NCBI GenBank assembly: GCA_945833835.1
Contig: CAMAFR010000008.1
Coordinates: 1 to 64,000, forward strand
Direction: 5' to 3'
Length of the DNA: 64,000 nt
From: an uncultured Bacteroides sp.
GTDB lineage: Bacteria > Bacteroidota > Bacteroidia > Bacteroidales > Bacteroidaceae
The notes beneath the pieces are model-generated. The model was not told where the DNA came from, did no database searches, and worked only from the letters and a program-made list of their open reading frames with translations. Numbering within the stretch: position 1 is the stretch's first letter; every line of letters begins with the position of its first letter. Positions 17,237 to 25,895 of the stretch are shown one piece after another. Made by a program: the position numbers and the translations under genes.

Positions 17237-17305
17237 AGAAGGCACAAAGGCACCGCGCACGGGATGTGTGAAAACATCCATCAGCGCGGTGCCTTTGTGC
17301 CTTCT
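17237..17305. terminator. Long perfect hairpin between convergent genes
   Basis: A 22-base arm at 17237-17258 is the exact reverse complement of 17284-17305, and the loop contains a further GGATGT/ACATCC stem. It sits between the sugar porter and the convergent 90-residue protein gene. There is no T-run next to it, so it may be a bidirectional or 3'-end-protecting hairpin, not a classical terminator. Confidence 0.6.
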
Positions 17306-17347
17306 GGCTGCTATGAAGTAGGGGTGGGCAGGAGGGTTGGTGGGCGG

Positions 17348-17620
17348 TCAGCGTCTCCGGTGCCGGAAGAACGACTGTACACGCCGCATGATGCGCAAGC
17401 CGGTCATGAGTCCGTCGTAGGCGGCAATGCCGGCATTGACCTGCTGCATGAGGCCGTCCAGTTTGCCGATGCTTCTCTGCGGGGCAAACAACTGTTCCGA
17501 GAAGGTCTGCATCCGGCGGACGGACGTGGCGATTTCTGTTTTCTTGGCCATACGCTGCTGTCTGATTTGCTCGATGGTATAGACGGCGGCCGACGGAGAG
17601 GAGGAGGGTTGTTGGGTCAT
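17348..17620 (-). CDS. Small conserved-context protein, function unknown
   Basis: The 90-residue basic protein has a Pro/Ser/Gln-rich N terminus, a predicted helical middle (YTIEQIRQQRMAKKTEIATSVRRMQTFSEQLF) and an Arg-rich end (RRVQSFFRHRRR). There is no signal peptide. Its start overlaps the end of the holin-III-like gene by four bases, so the two are co-translated. In other bacteria YtxH and holin-III/YqjE-like proteins often occur with small helical partners, and this may be such a partner. I do not recognise the family. Confidence 0.65.
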   Translation of the reverse strand: MTQQPSSSPSAAVYTIEQIRQQRMAKKTEIATSVRRMQTFSEQLFAPQRSIGKLDGLMQQVNAGIAAYDGLMTGLRIMRRVQSFFRHRRR

Positions 17621-17991
17621 GGCTGGGTGGGATTAGAGTGATCGTCCAAGAACAAGTGCCCGAGGAAATTCACCATGGGCTGCACAATCAGCTGCTTGCG
17701 CAGCAGGTAGACGAAGAAGGCGATGCAAAGAATGATGCCCCCGATGATGGCATAACTACCGATGAGGCTTCCGGTGACCGACTCCAGCACATAGACCAGC
17801 ATGAAGGAGAAATAGAACAAGGCCATCATGCCCAGTACGATCAGTACCAGAATCAGGACGAGGGTGGAAATGAGGATGGTCAGTTTTTCCACCAGTTCCA
17901 GCTTCAGAAAGTCTTTTTGCAGGAGGATGTATCGTTTGGTCTCTTTGAACAGTGCTTCCAGGTTGTCAATACTCTTGTCGTTGGCAAACAT
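17617..17991 (-). CDS. Phage holin superfamily III / YqjE-like membrane protein
   Basis: The 124-residue protein begins with a charged helix (MFANDKSIDNLEALFKETKRYILLQKDFLKLELVEKLT is the region, residues 1-38), followed by two long membrane helices at about 39-64 and 74-95. This is the layout of the holin III/YqjE group of small membrane proteins, which are mostly chromosomal and not phage-borne. The ATG at 17991 is preferred over the longer frame to 18042, which runs into the upstream terminator hairpin. The role is probably envelope or stress related, but unproven. Confidence 0.65.
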   Translation of the reverse strand: MFANDKSIDNLEALFKETKRYILLQKDFLKLELVEKLTILISTLVLILVLIVLGMMALFYFSFMLVYVLESVTGSLIGSYAIIGGIILCIAFFVYLLRKQLIVQPMVNFLGHLFLDDHSNPTQP

Positions 17992-18019
17992 ACTTGGTCG
18001 TTTAGGGTGAGTGGATAAG

Positions 18020-18068
18020 AAAAAAAGATTGTGTGCCGGCACTCAGGACGGGCCGGCACACAATCTTT
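18020..18068 (-). terminator. Terminator after the YtxH gene
   Basis: A 17-base perfect inverted repeat (18025-18041 with 18052-18068) is followed on the minus strand by a T-run. It lies after the ytxH-like gene and before the holin-III-like gene, so it either separates two transcripts or lets only part of the YtxH transcript continue. Confidence 0.75.
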
Positions 18069-18080
18069 CCTGTTTTGTCA

Positions 18081-18284
18081 TTATTCGGCGTCTTTCACTT
18101 CGGCTGCAATCTGGTCAACCAGGTCTTCCATTTCAGCATGGTTCAGACGGATGCCTTTTTCGCGCAGAAGTTCAGTGATACGTTTGCGGGTATCCGTACC
18201 CTTTTCAGGAGCGAACAATACACCTGCTGCCGCACCGACAACAGCTCCACCCAAGAAGGCGGCGATAATGCTTAATGCTTTCAT
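18081..18284 (-). CDS. YtxH domain protein
   Basis: The 67-residue protein has a glycine- and alanine-rich N-terminal membrane helix (AFLGGAVVGAAAGVLFAPEKG) followed by a charged helical tail (TRKRITELLREKG). The APxKG step right after the helix is the YtxH hallmark. Related proteins are induced by general stress in Bacillus; the molecular role is not known. It is upstream of the holin-III-like and 90-residue protein genes on the same strand, but a terminator lies between them. Confidence 0.8.
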   Translation of the reverse strand: MKALSIIAAFLGGAVVGAAAGVLFAPEKGTDTRKRITELLREKGIRLNHAEMEDLVDQIAAEVKDAE

Positions 18285-18437
18285 AATTCTACAATTTTAA
18301 TAGGTTAGACTTCATTCTTTTTACAAAGAAACTAAGAATAATTGAAAAATGCTACTTTTTGTCCCTAAATAATTTTCTAAATCTTTAAGCGATGCTAATA
18401 TTAACAGAAATTAAGAGGAAGAAGTTCGTAATATTGC

Positions 18438-18445
18438 TACTTTTG
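18438..18445 (+). promoter_or_regulatory. Probable -7 promoter element of the SPOR gene
   Basis: TACTTTTG matches TAnnTTTG, with a weak upstream box. A start near 18450 coincides with the first base of the long leader stem, so the transcript would begin with a structured RNA. Confidence 0.5.
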
Positions 18446-18449
18446 CAAA

Positions 18450-18548
18450 CCCGTTCTTTCTTGGGGGAGCAAGGGCATTGTCGCCTTCGGTGAGGCGCAC
18501 CTTATTATATAGGGCCCGTGCCGCAAGGGCCGCCAGAAGGAAGCGGGA
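18450..18548 (+). promoter_or_regulatory. Structured 5' leader of the SPOR lipoprotein gene
   Basis: The ends pair: CCCG at 18450-18453 with CGGG at 18544-18547, then TTCTTTCT at 18454-18461 with AGAAGGAA at 18535-18542, with one bulged G. Inside are hairpins CGCCT/AGGCG (18482-18497) and GGCCC/GGGCC (18513-18531). The roughly 100-base branched fold begins at the predicted transcription start. I considered SRP RNA but its invariant loop is not present. It could be an autonomous RNA or a cis-acting leader. Confidence 0.5.
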
Positions 18549-18588
18549 GGCATACGACTATAATTTTAACTTAAATAATTGAAGCGAC

Positions 18589-19083
18589 ATGAAAAAGATC
18601 GTTCTGATGGGAATGGGATTGTGCGCAGTATTGGCATTCTCTTCCTGCAAATCAAGTGAAAGTGCTTACAAGAAGGCCTACGAGAAGGCGAAACAGCAGG
18701 AACTGGCCGAGGCGGCCGCACCTGTAGAGACAGTGGCTCCGGCTCCTGTAGAAACGGTGGCTCCTGTGGCTCCGGTAGCTCCCGCTCCCGCCGAGAATGT
18801 ACGTGAGGAGAAAGTGGAGCTGGTGTCGGGCAGCGGACTGCGGGCATACAGCGTGGTGTGCGGCAGTTTTGGTGTGAAGGCCAATGCCGACGGACTGAAG
18901 GCCCAGATGGATGCCGACGGTTACAGTGCCAAAGTGGTGTACAATGCCGAAAGAAATATGTATCGTGTGGTAGTGGTATCGTGTGACACGTATGCCGAAG
19001 CGGCTTCTGCCCGCGACTCTTTCAAGGCAAAATATCCGTACCGCTCCGACTTCCAGGGCGCATGGTTGCTCTATGCCCGATAA
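18589..19083 (+). CDS. SPOR-domain lipoprotein
   Basis: The 164-residue protein has a lipoprotein signal (MKKIVLMGMGLCAVLAFSSC, lipobox cysteine at 20), a helical charged stretch, a low-complexity Pro/Ala/Val linker (about 38-67, with repeated APVETVAP units) and a C-terminal SPOR domain (about 85-164: YSVVCGSFGVKANADGL to WLLYAR). SPOR domains bind denuded peptidoglycan, often at division sites. It probably sits on the inner face of the outer membrane. It stands alone behind a structured leader and is followed by a terminator. Confidence 0.9.
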   Translation: MKKIVLMGMGLCAVLAFSSCKSSESAYKKAYEKAKQQELAEAAAPVETVAPAPVETVAPVAPVAPAPAENVREEKVELVSGSGLRAYSVVCGSFGVKANADGLKAQMDADGYSAKVVYNAERNMYRVVVVSCDTYAEAASARDSFKAKYPYRSDFQGAWLLYAR

Positions 19084-19114
19084 GCACTGGTAGACATATA
19101 GAATAATAAAGAGG

Positions 19115-19146
19115 AAAGCGATGGCTGCAAAGTTGTCGCTTTTTTC
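19115..19146 (+). terminator. Terminator of the SPOR gene
   Basis: AAGCGA (19116-19121) pairs with TCGCTT (19136-19141), with the T-run through 19146. It lies just after the SPOR gene stop. Confidence 0.6.
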
Positions 19147-19199
19147 TTGGGCCACGGCAGCCTTGTTTTCATAATTTAAGAGGAGTTTTGACAGGGATG

Positions 19200-19231
19200 C
19201 TTGTGCTGCCCATATTTAATTTGTACTTTTG
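19200..19231 (+). promoter_or_regulatory. Promoter of ruvX-def
   Basis: CTTG (19200-19203), 20 bases and TACTTTTG (19224-19231) fit the Bacteroidota consensus with one mismatch. The ruvX ATG is at 19240, so the transcript would have almost no leader. Confidence 0.6.
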
Positions 19232-19239
19232 CCACGCGT

Positions 19240-19665
19240 ATGAGTAGAATTTTAGCCATAGACTACGGAAGGAAGCGGACGGGGATTGCGGTGAGCGACC
19301 CGTTGCAGCTGATAGCGAACGGACTGACCACCGTTCCCACCCATCAACTGATGGATTTCCTGCTCACCTACATCCGGCAGGAGAAAGTGGAACGCATCCT
19401 GATAGGGCATCCCAAACAGATGAACAACGAGGAGTCGGAGAACATGAAGCACATCATCCCGTTCATGAACCGGCTGAAGAAGCTGTTGCCCGATATGGCC
19501 GTCGAACTGGTGGATGAACGGTTCACCTCGGTATTGGCACATCAGGCCATGCTGGCCGGAGGGCTGAAGAAGAAAGACCGGCAGAACAAGGCTTTGGTGG
19601 ATGAAATCAGTGCGACGATTATCTTGCAGTCGTACATGGAGTCGAAACGTAATTTTAATGTCTGA
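19240..19665 (+). CDS. ruvX: Holliday junction resolvase-like / pre-16S rRNA nuclease RuvX (YqgF)
   Basis: The 141-residue RNase H-fold protein has the N-terminal metal-binding IDYGRKRTGIAVSD, a central IGHPKQMN, the VELVDERFTS strand and the C-terminal KALVDEISATIIL with an acidic residue. In E. coli YqgF matures the 5' end of 16S rRNA. The ATG at 19240 is chosen because the conserved strand begins there and the promoter ends at 19231; the longer frame from 19201 lies within the promoter. It is followed by def after a 19-base gap. Confidence 0.9.
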   Translation: MSRILAIDYGRKRTGIAVSDPLQLIANGLTTVPTHQLMDFLLTYIRQEKVERILIGHPKQMNNEESENMKHIIPFMNRLKKLLPDMAVELVDERFTSVLAHQAMLAGGLKKKDRQNKALVDEISATIILQSYMESKRNFNV

Positions 19666-19684
19666 TTTTTAATAGAAAAGAAAT

Positions 19685-20239
19685 ATGATTTTACCGATTT
19701 ATGTGTACGGGCAGTCCGTCCTGCGGCAGGATGCCGAAGACATTACGCCCGATTATCCCAACTTGAAACAACTGGTGGCCGACATGCACGAGACGATGGA
19801 CCGTGCCGACGGTGTGGGACTGGCGGCTCCGCAGGTAGGGTTGCCGATACGTGTGGTAGTGGTCAATCTGGATTGTCTTTCGGACGACATGCCCGAGTTC
19901 AAGGGCTTCCGACGTACGTATATCAATCCGCACATCCTGGAAATGGGCGAGGAGATGGTGTCGATGGAAGAGGGATGTCTCAGTCTGCCGGGCATCCACG
20001 AAAGCGTCAAGCGACCCGACAAGATCCACGTCACTTATCTGGACGAGGATATGAACGCCCACGACGAATGGGTGGAAGGCTATCTGGCCCGGGTGATGCA
20101 GCATGAGTTCGACCATCTGGACGGCACCATGTTCATCGACCATTTGTCATCCCTCCGTAAACAGATGATTAAAGGCAAGCTGAACAATATGCTGAAAGGC
20201 AAGGCGCGTTGTGCCTACAAGGTGAAGACTGTAAAATGA
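19685..20239 (+). CDS. def: Peptide deformylase
   Basis: The 184-residue metalloenzyme removes the formyl group from nascent proteins. All three family motifs are visible: GVGLAAPQVG (residues 39-48), EEGCLSLPG with the metal-binding cysteine, and QHEFDHLDG with the two metal-binding histidines and the catalytic glutamate. Length is normal. Its TGA overlaps the ATG of the TPR protein gene downstream. Confidence 0.96.
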   Translation: MILPIYVYGQSVLRQDAEDITPDYPNLKQLVADMHETMDRADGVGLAAPQVGLPIRVVVVNLDCLSDDMPEFKGFRRTYINPHILEMGEEMVSMEEGCLSLPGIHESVKRPDKIHVTYLDEDMNAHDEWVEGYLARVMQHEFDHLDGTMFIDHLSSLRKQMIKGKLNNMLKGKARCAYKVKTVK

Positions 20240-22242
20240 TTCGCAAACTGTGTCAAATAGTCTGTCTGTGCGGGTTCTTCCCGATGGCCGTTTTCGCCCA
20301 AATCAATACGGAAAAGGTGATGACCATCGGAAAGAACGCGCTTTATTTCGAAGACTATGTCCTTTCCATCCAATATTTCAACCAAGTGATAGGCGTAAAG
20401 CCTTATCTGGCCGAACCTTATTTTTATAGGGCGTTGGCCAAAATCAATCTCGACGACTATCAGGGGGCCGAGGCCGACTGCTCGGAGTCTATCGAGCGGA
20501 ATCCCTTTGTCGTGAATTCCTATCAGATTCGCGGACTGGCGCGTATCCGCATGAAGAACTACCAGGGAGCCATCAGCGACTACGAGAAGGCGCTGACCAT
20601 GGATCCCGAGAATATCCCCATCTGGCACAACCTGGCCCTGTGCCGCATTCATGAAGAAGATTTTTCGGCGGCGAAGGCCGACCTGGATACCCTGGTCCGT
20701 ATCGCCCCCCGTTACACGGAGGCCTATCTGATGCGTACGGAGGTGTCCATGAAACAGAAAGACACCCTGCAGGCCATGACCGATGCCGACAAGGCTATCG
20801 AGATGGACCGGTATAACCCGGATACCTGGGCGCAGCGGGGAATGATTTTCCTGCAACGCTCCTTGTATCCCGATGCCGAGAGCGACCTGACCGAATCCAT
20901 CCGCCTGTCGGTGCGCAATGCCGGACTGTACATCAACCGCGCCCTGGCACGCTATCACCAGAACAATCTGAGGGGGGCCATGGCGGATTATGATTTGGCG
21001 ATTGACATCGACCGCAACAGCTTTATCGGCCATTACAACCGTGGTCTGCTGCGGGCGCAGGTGGGGGACGACAACCGGGCCATCGAGGATTTTGACGTGG
21101 TGCTGGAGCAGGAACCCGACAATTACATGGCGGCCTTCAACCGTGGGCTGCTGCGCGACAAGACGGGCGACTATCGGGGGGCTATCGCCGACTATACTTC
21201 TGTGCTCAATGCCTACCCGAATTTCCTGATGGGATACAGCTGCCGGGCACAGGCGCGCCGGAAGACGGGAGACCTCAAGGGAGCCGATGCCGATGAGTTC
21301 ATCGTACTGAAAGCTCAGATAGAGGCCGGCAACAAGGGACAGAACCAGCAGACGGCCTCATCGAAGGAGACCACCCGCAAGAAGAGTGACAAGGATGTGA
21401 ACAATTTCCGCAAGATTGTGGTGGCCGACAACGAAGAGCAGGACAGCAAGTACAAGACCGACTACCGCGGGCGCGTGCAAGACCGCAATGTGACCATCCT
21501 GCCGCAGCCGATGTTCGCACTGAATTATTACGAACGGCGGGAGGAAGTGCAGAAACAGCTGCACGTCTCGAAATACATTGATGCGCTCAATGACAAACAC
21601 CTGCTGCCCCACCGCCTGCTCATCACCAATATGGAGGCCTCACTGGACGAACGGCAGGTGCAGCAGCATTTCGCTGCCATTGACCAGGCAACGGCGAAGA
21701 TTGTGGCCTCACCGGCAGCGGCGTTGCCCTACTATGCACGTGCCATGGATTTCTATCTCGTGCAGGATTTCGACAATGCCCTGAAAGACCTGGATGACGC
21801 CATCGGGCACGACGCCTCGTTCATGGCCGCCTATTTCATGCGGGCGGTCATCCATTACAAGCAGATAGAATACCGCAAGCGGGATACGGACTATGAGATA
21901 GAGACCGTGACCGACAAGCAGCCACAGGTGAGGGTGCTCGACTATGCACAGGTGCGGAATGATTTTGACCGCGTGGTGGAGCTGGCTCCCGATTTTGCCT
22001 ATGGCTACTACAACCGTGCCAACGTGCTGGCGGCCATGAAAGACTATCGCGGCGCATTGGCCGACTATAACAAGGCACTGGAGCTGAATCCTGTCTTGGC
22101 CGACGCCTACTACAACCGCGGACTGACCAACGTGTTCCTCGGCAACAGCAGCCAGGGCATCGCAGACCTGAGCAAGGCCGGCGAGCTGGGAATCTTCTCG
22201 GCCTATAATGTCATCAAACGGTTTACGGAAAGCTCGAAATAG
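20236..22242 (+). CDS. Secreted TPR-repeat protein
   Basis: The 668-residue protein has an N-terminal signal peptide (MIRKLCQIVCLCGFFPMAVFAQ) and at least ten tetratricopeptide repeats in two blocks, about residues 30-360 and 480-660, many with the pattern YxNRGLxxxxxGDxxxAIxDxxxxLxxxP. The middle (about 365-420) is charged and probably disordered, with lysine-rich stretches. TPRs mediate protein-protein contacts; this is likely a periplasmic scaffold. I cannot assign a partner. It overlaps def by four bases, a conserved-looking arrangement. Confidence 0.85.
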   Translation: MIRKLCQIVCLCGFFPMAVFAQINTEKVMTIGKNALYFEDYVLSIQYFNQVIGVKPYLAEPYFYRALAKINLDDYQGAEADCSESIERNPFVVNSYQIRGLARIRMKNYQGAISDYEKALTMDPENIPIWHNLALCRIHEEDFSAAKADLDTLVRIAPRYTEAYLMRTEVSMKQKDTLQAMTDADKAIEMDRYNPDTWAQRGMIFLQRSLYPDAESDLTESIRLSVRNAGLYINRALARYHQNNLRGAMADYDLAIDIDRNSFIGHYNRGLLRAQVGDDNRAIEDFDVVLEQEPDNYMAAFNRGLLRDKTGDYRGAIADYTSVLNAYPNFLMGYSCRAQARRKTGDLKGADADEFIVLKAQIEAGNKGQNQQTASSKETTRKKSDKDVNNFRKIVVADNEEQDSKYKTDYRGRVQDRNVTILPQPMFALNYYERREEVQKQLHVSKYIDALNDKHLLPHRLLITNMEASLDERQVQQHFAAIDQATAKIVASPAAALPYYARAMDFYLVQDFDNALKDLDDAIGHDASFMAAYFMRAVIHYKQIEYRKRDTDYEIETVTDKQPQVRVLDYAQVRNDFDRVVELAPDFAYGYYNRANVLAAMKDYRGALADYNKALELNPVLADAYYNRGLTNVFLGNSSQGIADLSKAGELGIFSAYNVIKRFTESSK

Positions 22243-22280
22243 ACGGACTGCGGAAGTGTGGGAGAAAAAACGCGAAAAAA

Positions 22281-22312
22281 TTGTGTGCGCAAAAAAGTTT
22301 TGTATAAATTTG
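22281..22312 (+). promoter_or_regulatory. Probable thrS promoter
   Basis: TTGT (22281-22284), 20 bases and TAAATTTG (22305-22312) resemble the Bacteroidota consensus. The thrS ATG is 39 bases downstream of the -7 element. Confidence 0.5.
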
Positions 22313-22350
22313 CCGCTCATTAAAAAGAAATTAATACATATTTTGTACTT

Positions 22351-24291
22351 ATGATTAAGATTACTTTTCCCGATGGCTCTGTTCGTGAATACAACGAAGG
22401 AGTTACCGGTCTGCAGATTGCAGAAAGCATTAGCCCGCGTCTGGCGCAGGAGGTATTGGCCTGTGGTGTCAATGGCGAGACCTTGGATCTGACGCGGCCC
22501 ATCCATGAAGACGCGGACTTCGTGCTTTATAAATGGGAGGACGAACAAGGCAAACACGCATTCTGGCACACCAGTGCCCACTTGCTGGCAGAAGCCTTGC
22601 AGGAGTTGTATCCCCACATCCAATTCGGTATCGGCCCCGCCATTGAAAACGGTTTCTACTATGACGTGGATCCGGGCGAGGATGTCATCAAGGAGAGCGA
22701 CCTGCCCGCCATCGAAAAGAAAATGCAGGAACTGGCCGCCAAGAAGGAAGCGTTGGTGCGCACCAGCATCGCCAAGGCGGAGGCACTGAAGATGTTCGGC
22801 GAACGGGGCGAGACCTACAAGTGCGAACTGATTTCGGAACTCGAAGACGGACATATCACCACCTACACCCAGGGAGCCTTCACCGACCTTTGCCGTGGGC
22901 CGCACTTAGCCTCGACCGCTCCTATCAAGGCCATCAAGCTGCTGTCGGTGGCCGGTGCCTACTGGCGCGGACAGGAAGACCGCAAGCAGCTCACGCGTAT
23001 CTACGGCATCACCTTCCCGAAGAAGAAGATGCTCGACGAGTACCTGGTGATGCTGGAAGAGGCCAAGAAACGTGACCACCGCAAGATAGGCAAGGAGATG
23101 GACTTGTTCATGTTCTCGGACACCGTGGGCAAGGGATTGCCGATGTGGCTCCCGAAGGGAACAGCCCTGCGCCTGCGTTTGCAGGACTTCCTGCGCCGCA
23201 TCCAGGCACGGTACGACTATCAGGAAGTGATGTGTCCGCCTATCGGCAACAAGCTGCTGTATATCACGTCGGGCCATTATGCCAAGTATGGCAAGGACTC
23301 TTTCCAGCCCATTCATACGCCGGAAGAAGGAGAGGAATACTTCCTCAAACCGATGAACTGCCCGCATCACTGCATGATTTATAAGAACTCTCCGCGCTCC
23401 TATCGCGACCTGCCTTTGCGCATTGCCGAGTTTGGTACCGTCTGCCGTTACGAGCAGAGCGGTGAGCTGCACGGATTGACACGTGTGCGCAGCTTTACGC
23501 AGGACGATGCCCACCTGTTCTGCCGTCCGGACCAGGTGAAGGAAGAGTTCCTCCGGGTGATGGACATCATCTCCATCGTGTTCAAGAGCATGAACTTCCA
23601 GAATTTCGAGGCACAGATTTCTTTGCGTGACAAGGTGAACCGCGAGAAATACATCGGTAGCGAGGAAAACTGGGAAAAGGCCGAACAGGCCATCATCGAG
23701 GCTTGTGCGGAGAAAGGCCTGCCCGCCAAGATTGAATACGGCGAAGCCGCTTTCTACGGACCGAAGCTCGACTTTATGGTGAAGGATGCCATTGGCCGCC
23801 GCTGGCAGCTGGGCACTATCCAGGTGGATTATAACCTCCCCGAACGCTTCCAGCTGGAATACATGGGCTCTGACAACCAGAAACACCGTCCGGTCATGAT
23901 CCACCGTGCCCCGTTCGGGTCGATGGAACGTTTTGTGGCCGTGCTCATCGAGCATACCGCCGGTAAGTTCCCCTTGTGGCTCACGCCCGACCAGGTGGCT
24001 GTCCTCCCGATTTCGGAAAAGTTCAACGACTATGCGGACAAGGTGCGTCTGGAGCTCAAGAAGTACGATGTGCGTGCCATTGTAGACGACCGCAATGAGA
24101 AGATTGGCCGCAAGATTCGTGACAACGAGATGAAGCGTATCCCTTACATGCTGATTGTAGGCGAGAAAGAGGCCGAAAATGGCGAGGTGGCTGTCCGCAA
24201 GCAGGGCGAAGGCGACAAGGGAAGCCTGAAAATCGAAGAATTTGCAAAAAATATTGCAGAAGAAGTTCACAATATGATAAATAAATGGTAA
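22351..24291 (+). CDS. thrS: Threonyl-tRNA synthetase
   Basis: The 646-residue class II synthetase has an N-terminal TGS domain (1-60), an editing domain with [11 protein letters not shown] (from about residue 72) and the TDLCRGPHL segment, the catalytic core with motif 2 ([21 protein letters not shown]) and motif 3 ([19 protein letters not shown]), and a C-terminal anticodon-binding domain. It heads the thrS-infC-rpmI-rplT group, a common arrangement across bacteria. A hairpin lies between it and infC. Confidence 0.97.
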   Translation: MIKITFPDGSVREYNEGVTGLQIAESISPRLAQEVLACGVNGETLDLTRPIHEDADFVLYKWEDEQGKHAFWHTSAHLLAEALQELYPHIQFGIGPAIENGFYYDVDPGEDVIKESDLPAIEKKMQELAAKKEALVRTSIAKAEALKMFGERGETYKCELISELEDGHITTYTQGAFTDLCRGPHLASTAPIKAIKLLSVAGAYWRGQEDRKQLTRIYGITFPKKKMLDEYLVMLEEAKKRDHRKIGKEMDLFMFSDTVGKGLPMWLPKGTALRLRLQDFLRRIQARYDYQEVMCPPIGNKLLYITSGHYAKYGKDSFQPIHTPEEGEEYFLKPMNCPHHCMIYKNSPRSYRDLPLRIAEFGTVCRYEQSGELHGLTRVRSFTQDDAHLFCRPDQVKEEFLRVMDIISIVFKSMNFQNFEAQISLRDKVNREKYIGSEENWEKAEQAIIEACAEKGLPAKIEYGEAAFYGPKLDFMVKDAIGRRWQLGTIQVDYNLPERFQLEYMGSDNQKHRPVMIHRAPFGSMERFVAVLIEHTAGKFPLWLTPDQVAVLPISEKFNDYADKVRLELKKYDVRAIVDDRNEKIGRKIRDNEMKRIPYMLIVGEKEAENGEVAVRKQGEGDKGSLKIEEFAKNIAEEVHNMINKW

Positions 24292-24299
24292 CTTTGCCA

Positions 24300-24342
24300 C
24301 CGCTTTCGGAAAACAGCCTTGTCAGGATGCTTCCGGAAGCGG
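24300..24342 (+). promoter_or_regulatory. Hairpin between thrS and infC
   Basis: A 12-pair stem with one G-U pair joins CCGCTTTCGGAA to TTCCGGAAGCGG just after the thrS stop. There is no T-run. The thrS stop itself overlaps TAACTTTG (24289-24296), which matches the -7 consensus, so the hairpin may lie at the start of a separate infC transcript. Confidence 0.4.
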
Positions 24343-24402
24343 CAAACCCCTTTATCAATAATTTATAATTTTAAAAGCAAACTTAGGAAGAAACTATTTT
24401 TA

Positions 24403-25008
24403 ATGAAGAATGACAGTTTAAAAGGGCAACATCGAATCAATGAACAGATTCGTGCCAAAGAAGTCCGCATCGTGGGCGATAATATAGAATCAGCCGTTTA
24501 CCCTATCCAGCAGGCCTTGAGAATGGCGGAAGAGCATGGGGCTGATTTAGTTGAAATTTCACCCAATGCTGTTCCTCCTGTTTGTAGAATTATAGATTAT
24601 TCTAAATTCCTTTACCAGCTGAAGAAACGTGCGAAGGAGCAAAAGGCAAAGCAAGTGAAAGTCAATGTCAAGGAAATCCGTTTTGGACCCCAGACGGACG
24701 AACACGATTACAATTTCAAGCTGAAGCATGCCATTGGCTTTCTGCAGGATGGTGATAAGGTAAAGGCTTATGTGTTCTTCAAGGGACGCTCCATCCTCTT
24801 CAAGGAGCAGGGCGAGGTGCTGTTGCTGCGTTTCGCCAATGATTTGGAGGAGTATGCCAAGGTCGAACAGATGCCCTTGCTCGAAGGCAAGCGCATGACC
24901 ATCGCCTTGTCGCCCAAGAAGGCCGCCGCCCCCAAGAAACCCGCCCAGCCGAAGCCGGCCAAGCCTGCCGCTCCCGAGGCAAAAGCGGAAGATCAGGAAA
25001 AAAGATGA
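24403..25008 (+). CDS. infC: Translation initiation factor IF-3
   Basis: The 201-residue protein has both IF-3 domains: the N-terminal [17 protein letters not shown] and the linker and C-terminal [39 protein letters not shown] region, with the family KEIRF...DEHD motif. The ATG at 24403 is an ordinary codon, unlike the rare AUU of E. coli infC. The tail after residue 170 is a Lys/Pro/Ala-rich extension ([20 protein letters not shown]) not present in E. coli. The longer frame from 24319 adds only non-conserved residues. Confidence 0.95.
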   Translation: MKNDSLKGQHRINEQIRAKEVRIVGDNIESAVYPIQQALRMAEEHGADLVEISPNAVPPVCRIIDYSKFLYQLKKRAKEQKAKQVKVNVKEIRFGPQTDEHDYNFKLKHAIGFLQDGDKVKAYVFFKGRSILFKEQGEVLLLRFANDLEEYAKVEQMPLLEGKRMTIALSPKKAAAPKKPAQPKPAKPAAPEAKAEDQEKR

Positions 25009-25074
25009 GAGTGCGTAACGCGCCGGTATAGTGCGTTGCCACCGATGAATACTAATCATTAAAAATTTAACAAG

Positions 25075-25272
25075 ATGCCAAAGATCAAGACTAACTCCGG
25101 TTCTAAAAAAAGATTCACTCTTACCGGAACGGGTAAAATCAAAAGAAAGCACGCTTTTCACAGTCACATTCTGACGAAGAAGACGAAAAAGCAGAAAAGA
25201 AACCTTTGCCATAGCGGTTTGGTGAACGTTGCCAACCTCGCACAGGTAAAAGAATTGCTTTGCCTGCGCTAA
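25075..25272 (+). CDS. rpmI: Ribosomal protein L35
   Basis: The 65-residue, very basic protein shows the L35 pattern [26 protein letters not shown] and [10 protein letters not shown]. It lies between infC and rplT as usual. The 110-base gap to rplT is AT-rich and shows no gene. Confidence 0.96.
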   Translation: MPKIKTNSGSKKRFTLTGTGKIKRKHAFHSHILTKKTKKQKRNLCHSGLVNVANLAQVKELLCLR

Positions 25273-25382
25273 GTTCTCTTCTAAAAAGCGTAAAGACGTA
25301 TCATTTAAATTATTAACCGAATGCATTAGCCTCAAGTCCGGTTGAAAAACATCGGCGCTATCATTCAAAAAAGATTAAAACT

Positions 25383-25733
25383 ATGCCAAGATCAGTAAAT
25401 CACGTTGCTTCAAGAGCAAGAAGAAAGAAAATTTTAGGTTTGACCAAAGGTTACTTTGGCGCAAGAAAGAACGTTTGGACCGTTGCTAAGAACACATGGG
25501 AAAAAGGTCTTACTTATGCCTACCGTGACCGTAAGAACAAAAAACGCAACTTCCGTGCATTGTGGATTCAGCGTATCAACGCTGCCGCACGTCTGGAAGG
25601 TCTGTCATACTCTAAGTTGATGGGTGCGCTGCACAAAGCAGGTATCGAAATCAACCGTAAGGTATTGGCCGACTTGGCTGTCAACCATCCGGAAGCATTC
25701 AAAGCTGTTGTAGCCAAGGCAAAAGCAGCCTGA
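25383..25733 (+). CDS. rplT: Ribosomal protein L20
   Basis: The 116-residue basic protein has the L20 features [30 protein letters not shown] (start region), [10 protein letters not shown] and the C-terminal [16 protein letters not shown]. It ends the thrS-infC-rpmI-rplT group and is followed at once by a strong terminator and then a separate small RNA gene. Confidence 0.97.
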   Translation: MPRSVNHVASRARRKKILGLTKGYFGARKNVWTVAKNTWEKGLTYAYRDRKNKKRNFRALWIQRINAAARLEGLSYSKLMGALHKAGIEINRKVLADLAVNHPEAFKAVVAKAKAA

Positions 25734-25763
25734 TGATGCAATAAAAAGAGTAAATGTTAGGGA

Positions 25764-25814
25764 ATGAGAGCTCCAGGTTCCGAAAGGAATCTTGGAGCTT
25801 TCTCATTTTTTTGC
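25764..25814 (+). terminator. Terminator of the infC-rpmI-rplT transcript
   Basis: GAGAGCTCCAGGTTCC pairs with GGAATCTTGGAGCTTTCTC across a GAAA loop, followed by a run of seven T from 25806. The stem is about 15 pairs with small mismatches, a strong intrinsic terminator. Confidence 0.9.
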
Positions 25815-25858
25815 CTCGGTGGCCGCCGTGTGGAAATAGAAATATTTCTATGGAAAAG

Positions 25859-25890
25859 TTTGCAGGTCTCAAAGTAAACCACTACATTTG
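25859..25890 (+). promoter_or_regulatory. Promoter of the small RNA downstream of rplT
   Basis: TTTG (25859-25862), 20 bases and TACATTTG (25883-25890) fit the Bacteroidota consensus. The predicted start is near 25896, with no protein gene until 26096. Confidence 0.8.
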
Positions 25891-25895
25891 TGGTA

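Noticed and set aside
15943..17277. A 444-residue minus-strand frame opposite the sugar porter
   Set aside because: Antisense shadow; low complexity with many His and Gln, no motif.
17617..18042. Prophage lysis gene at the holin-III-like protein
   Set aside because: No endolysin, integrase or structural phage gene is nearby. The pairing with YtxH is typical of chromosomal stress loci.
18450..18588. SRP (4.5S) RNA, because AGAAGGAAGCGGGAGGCA resembles part of the SRP loop region
   Set aside because: The invariant opposed loop (CAGG with AGCAG around a GGAA tetraloop) is missing, and the flanking bases instead form other pairings.
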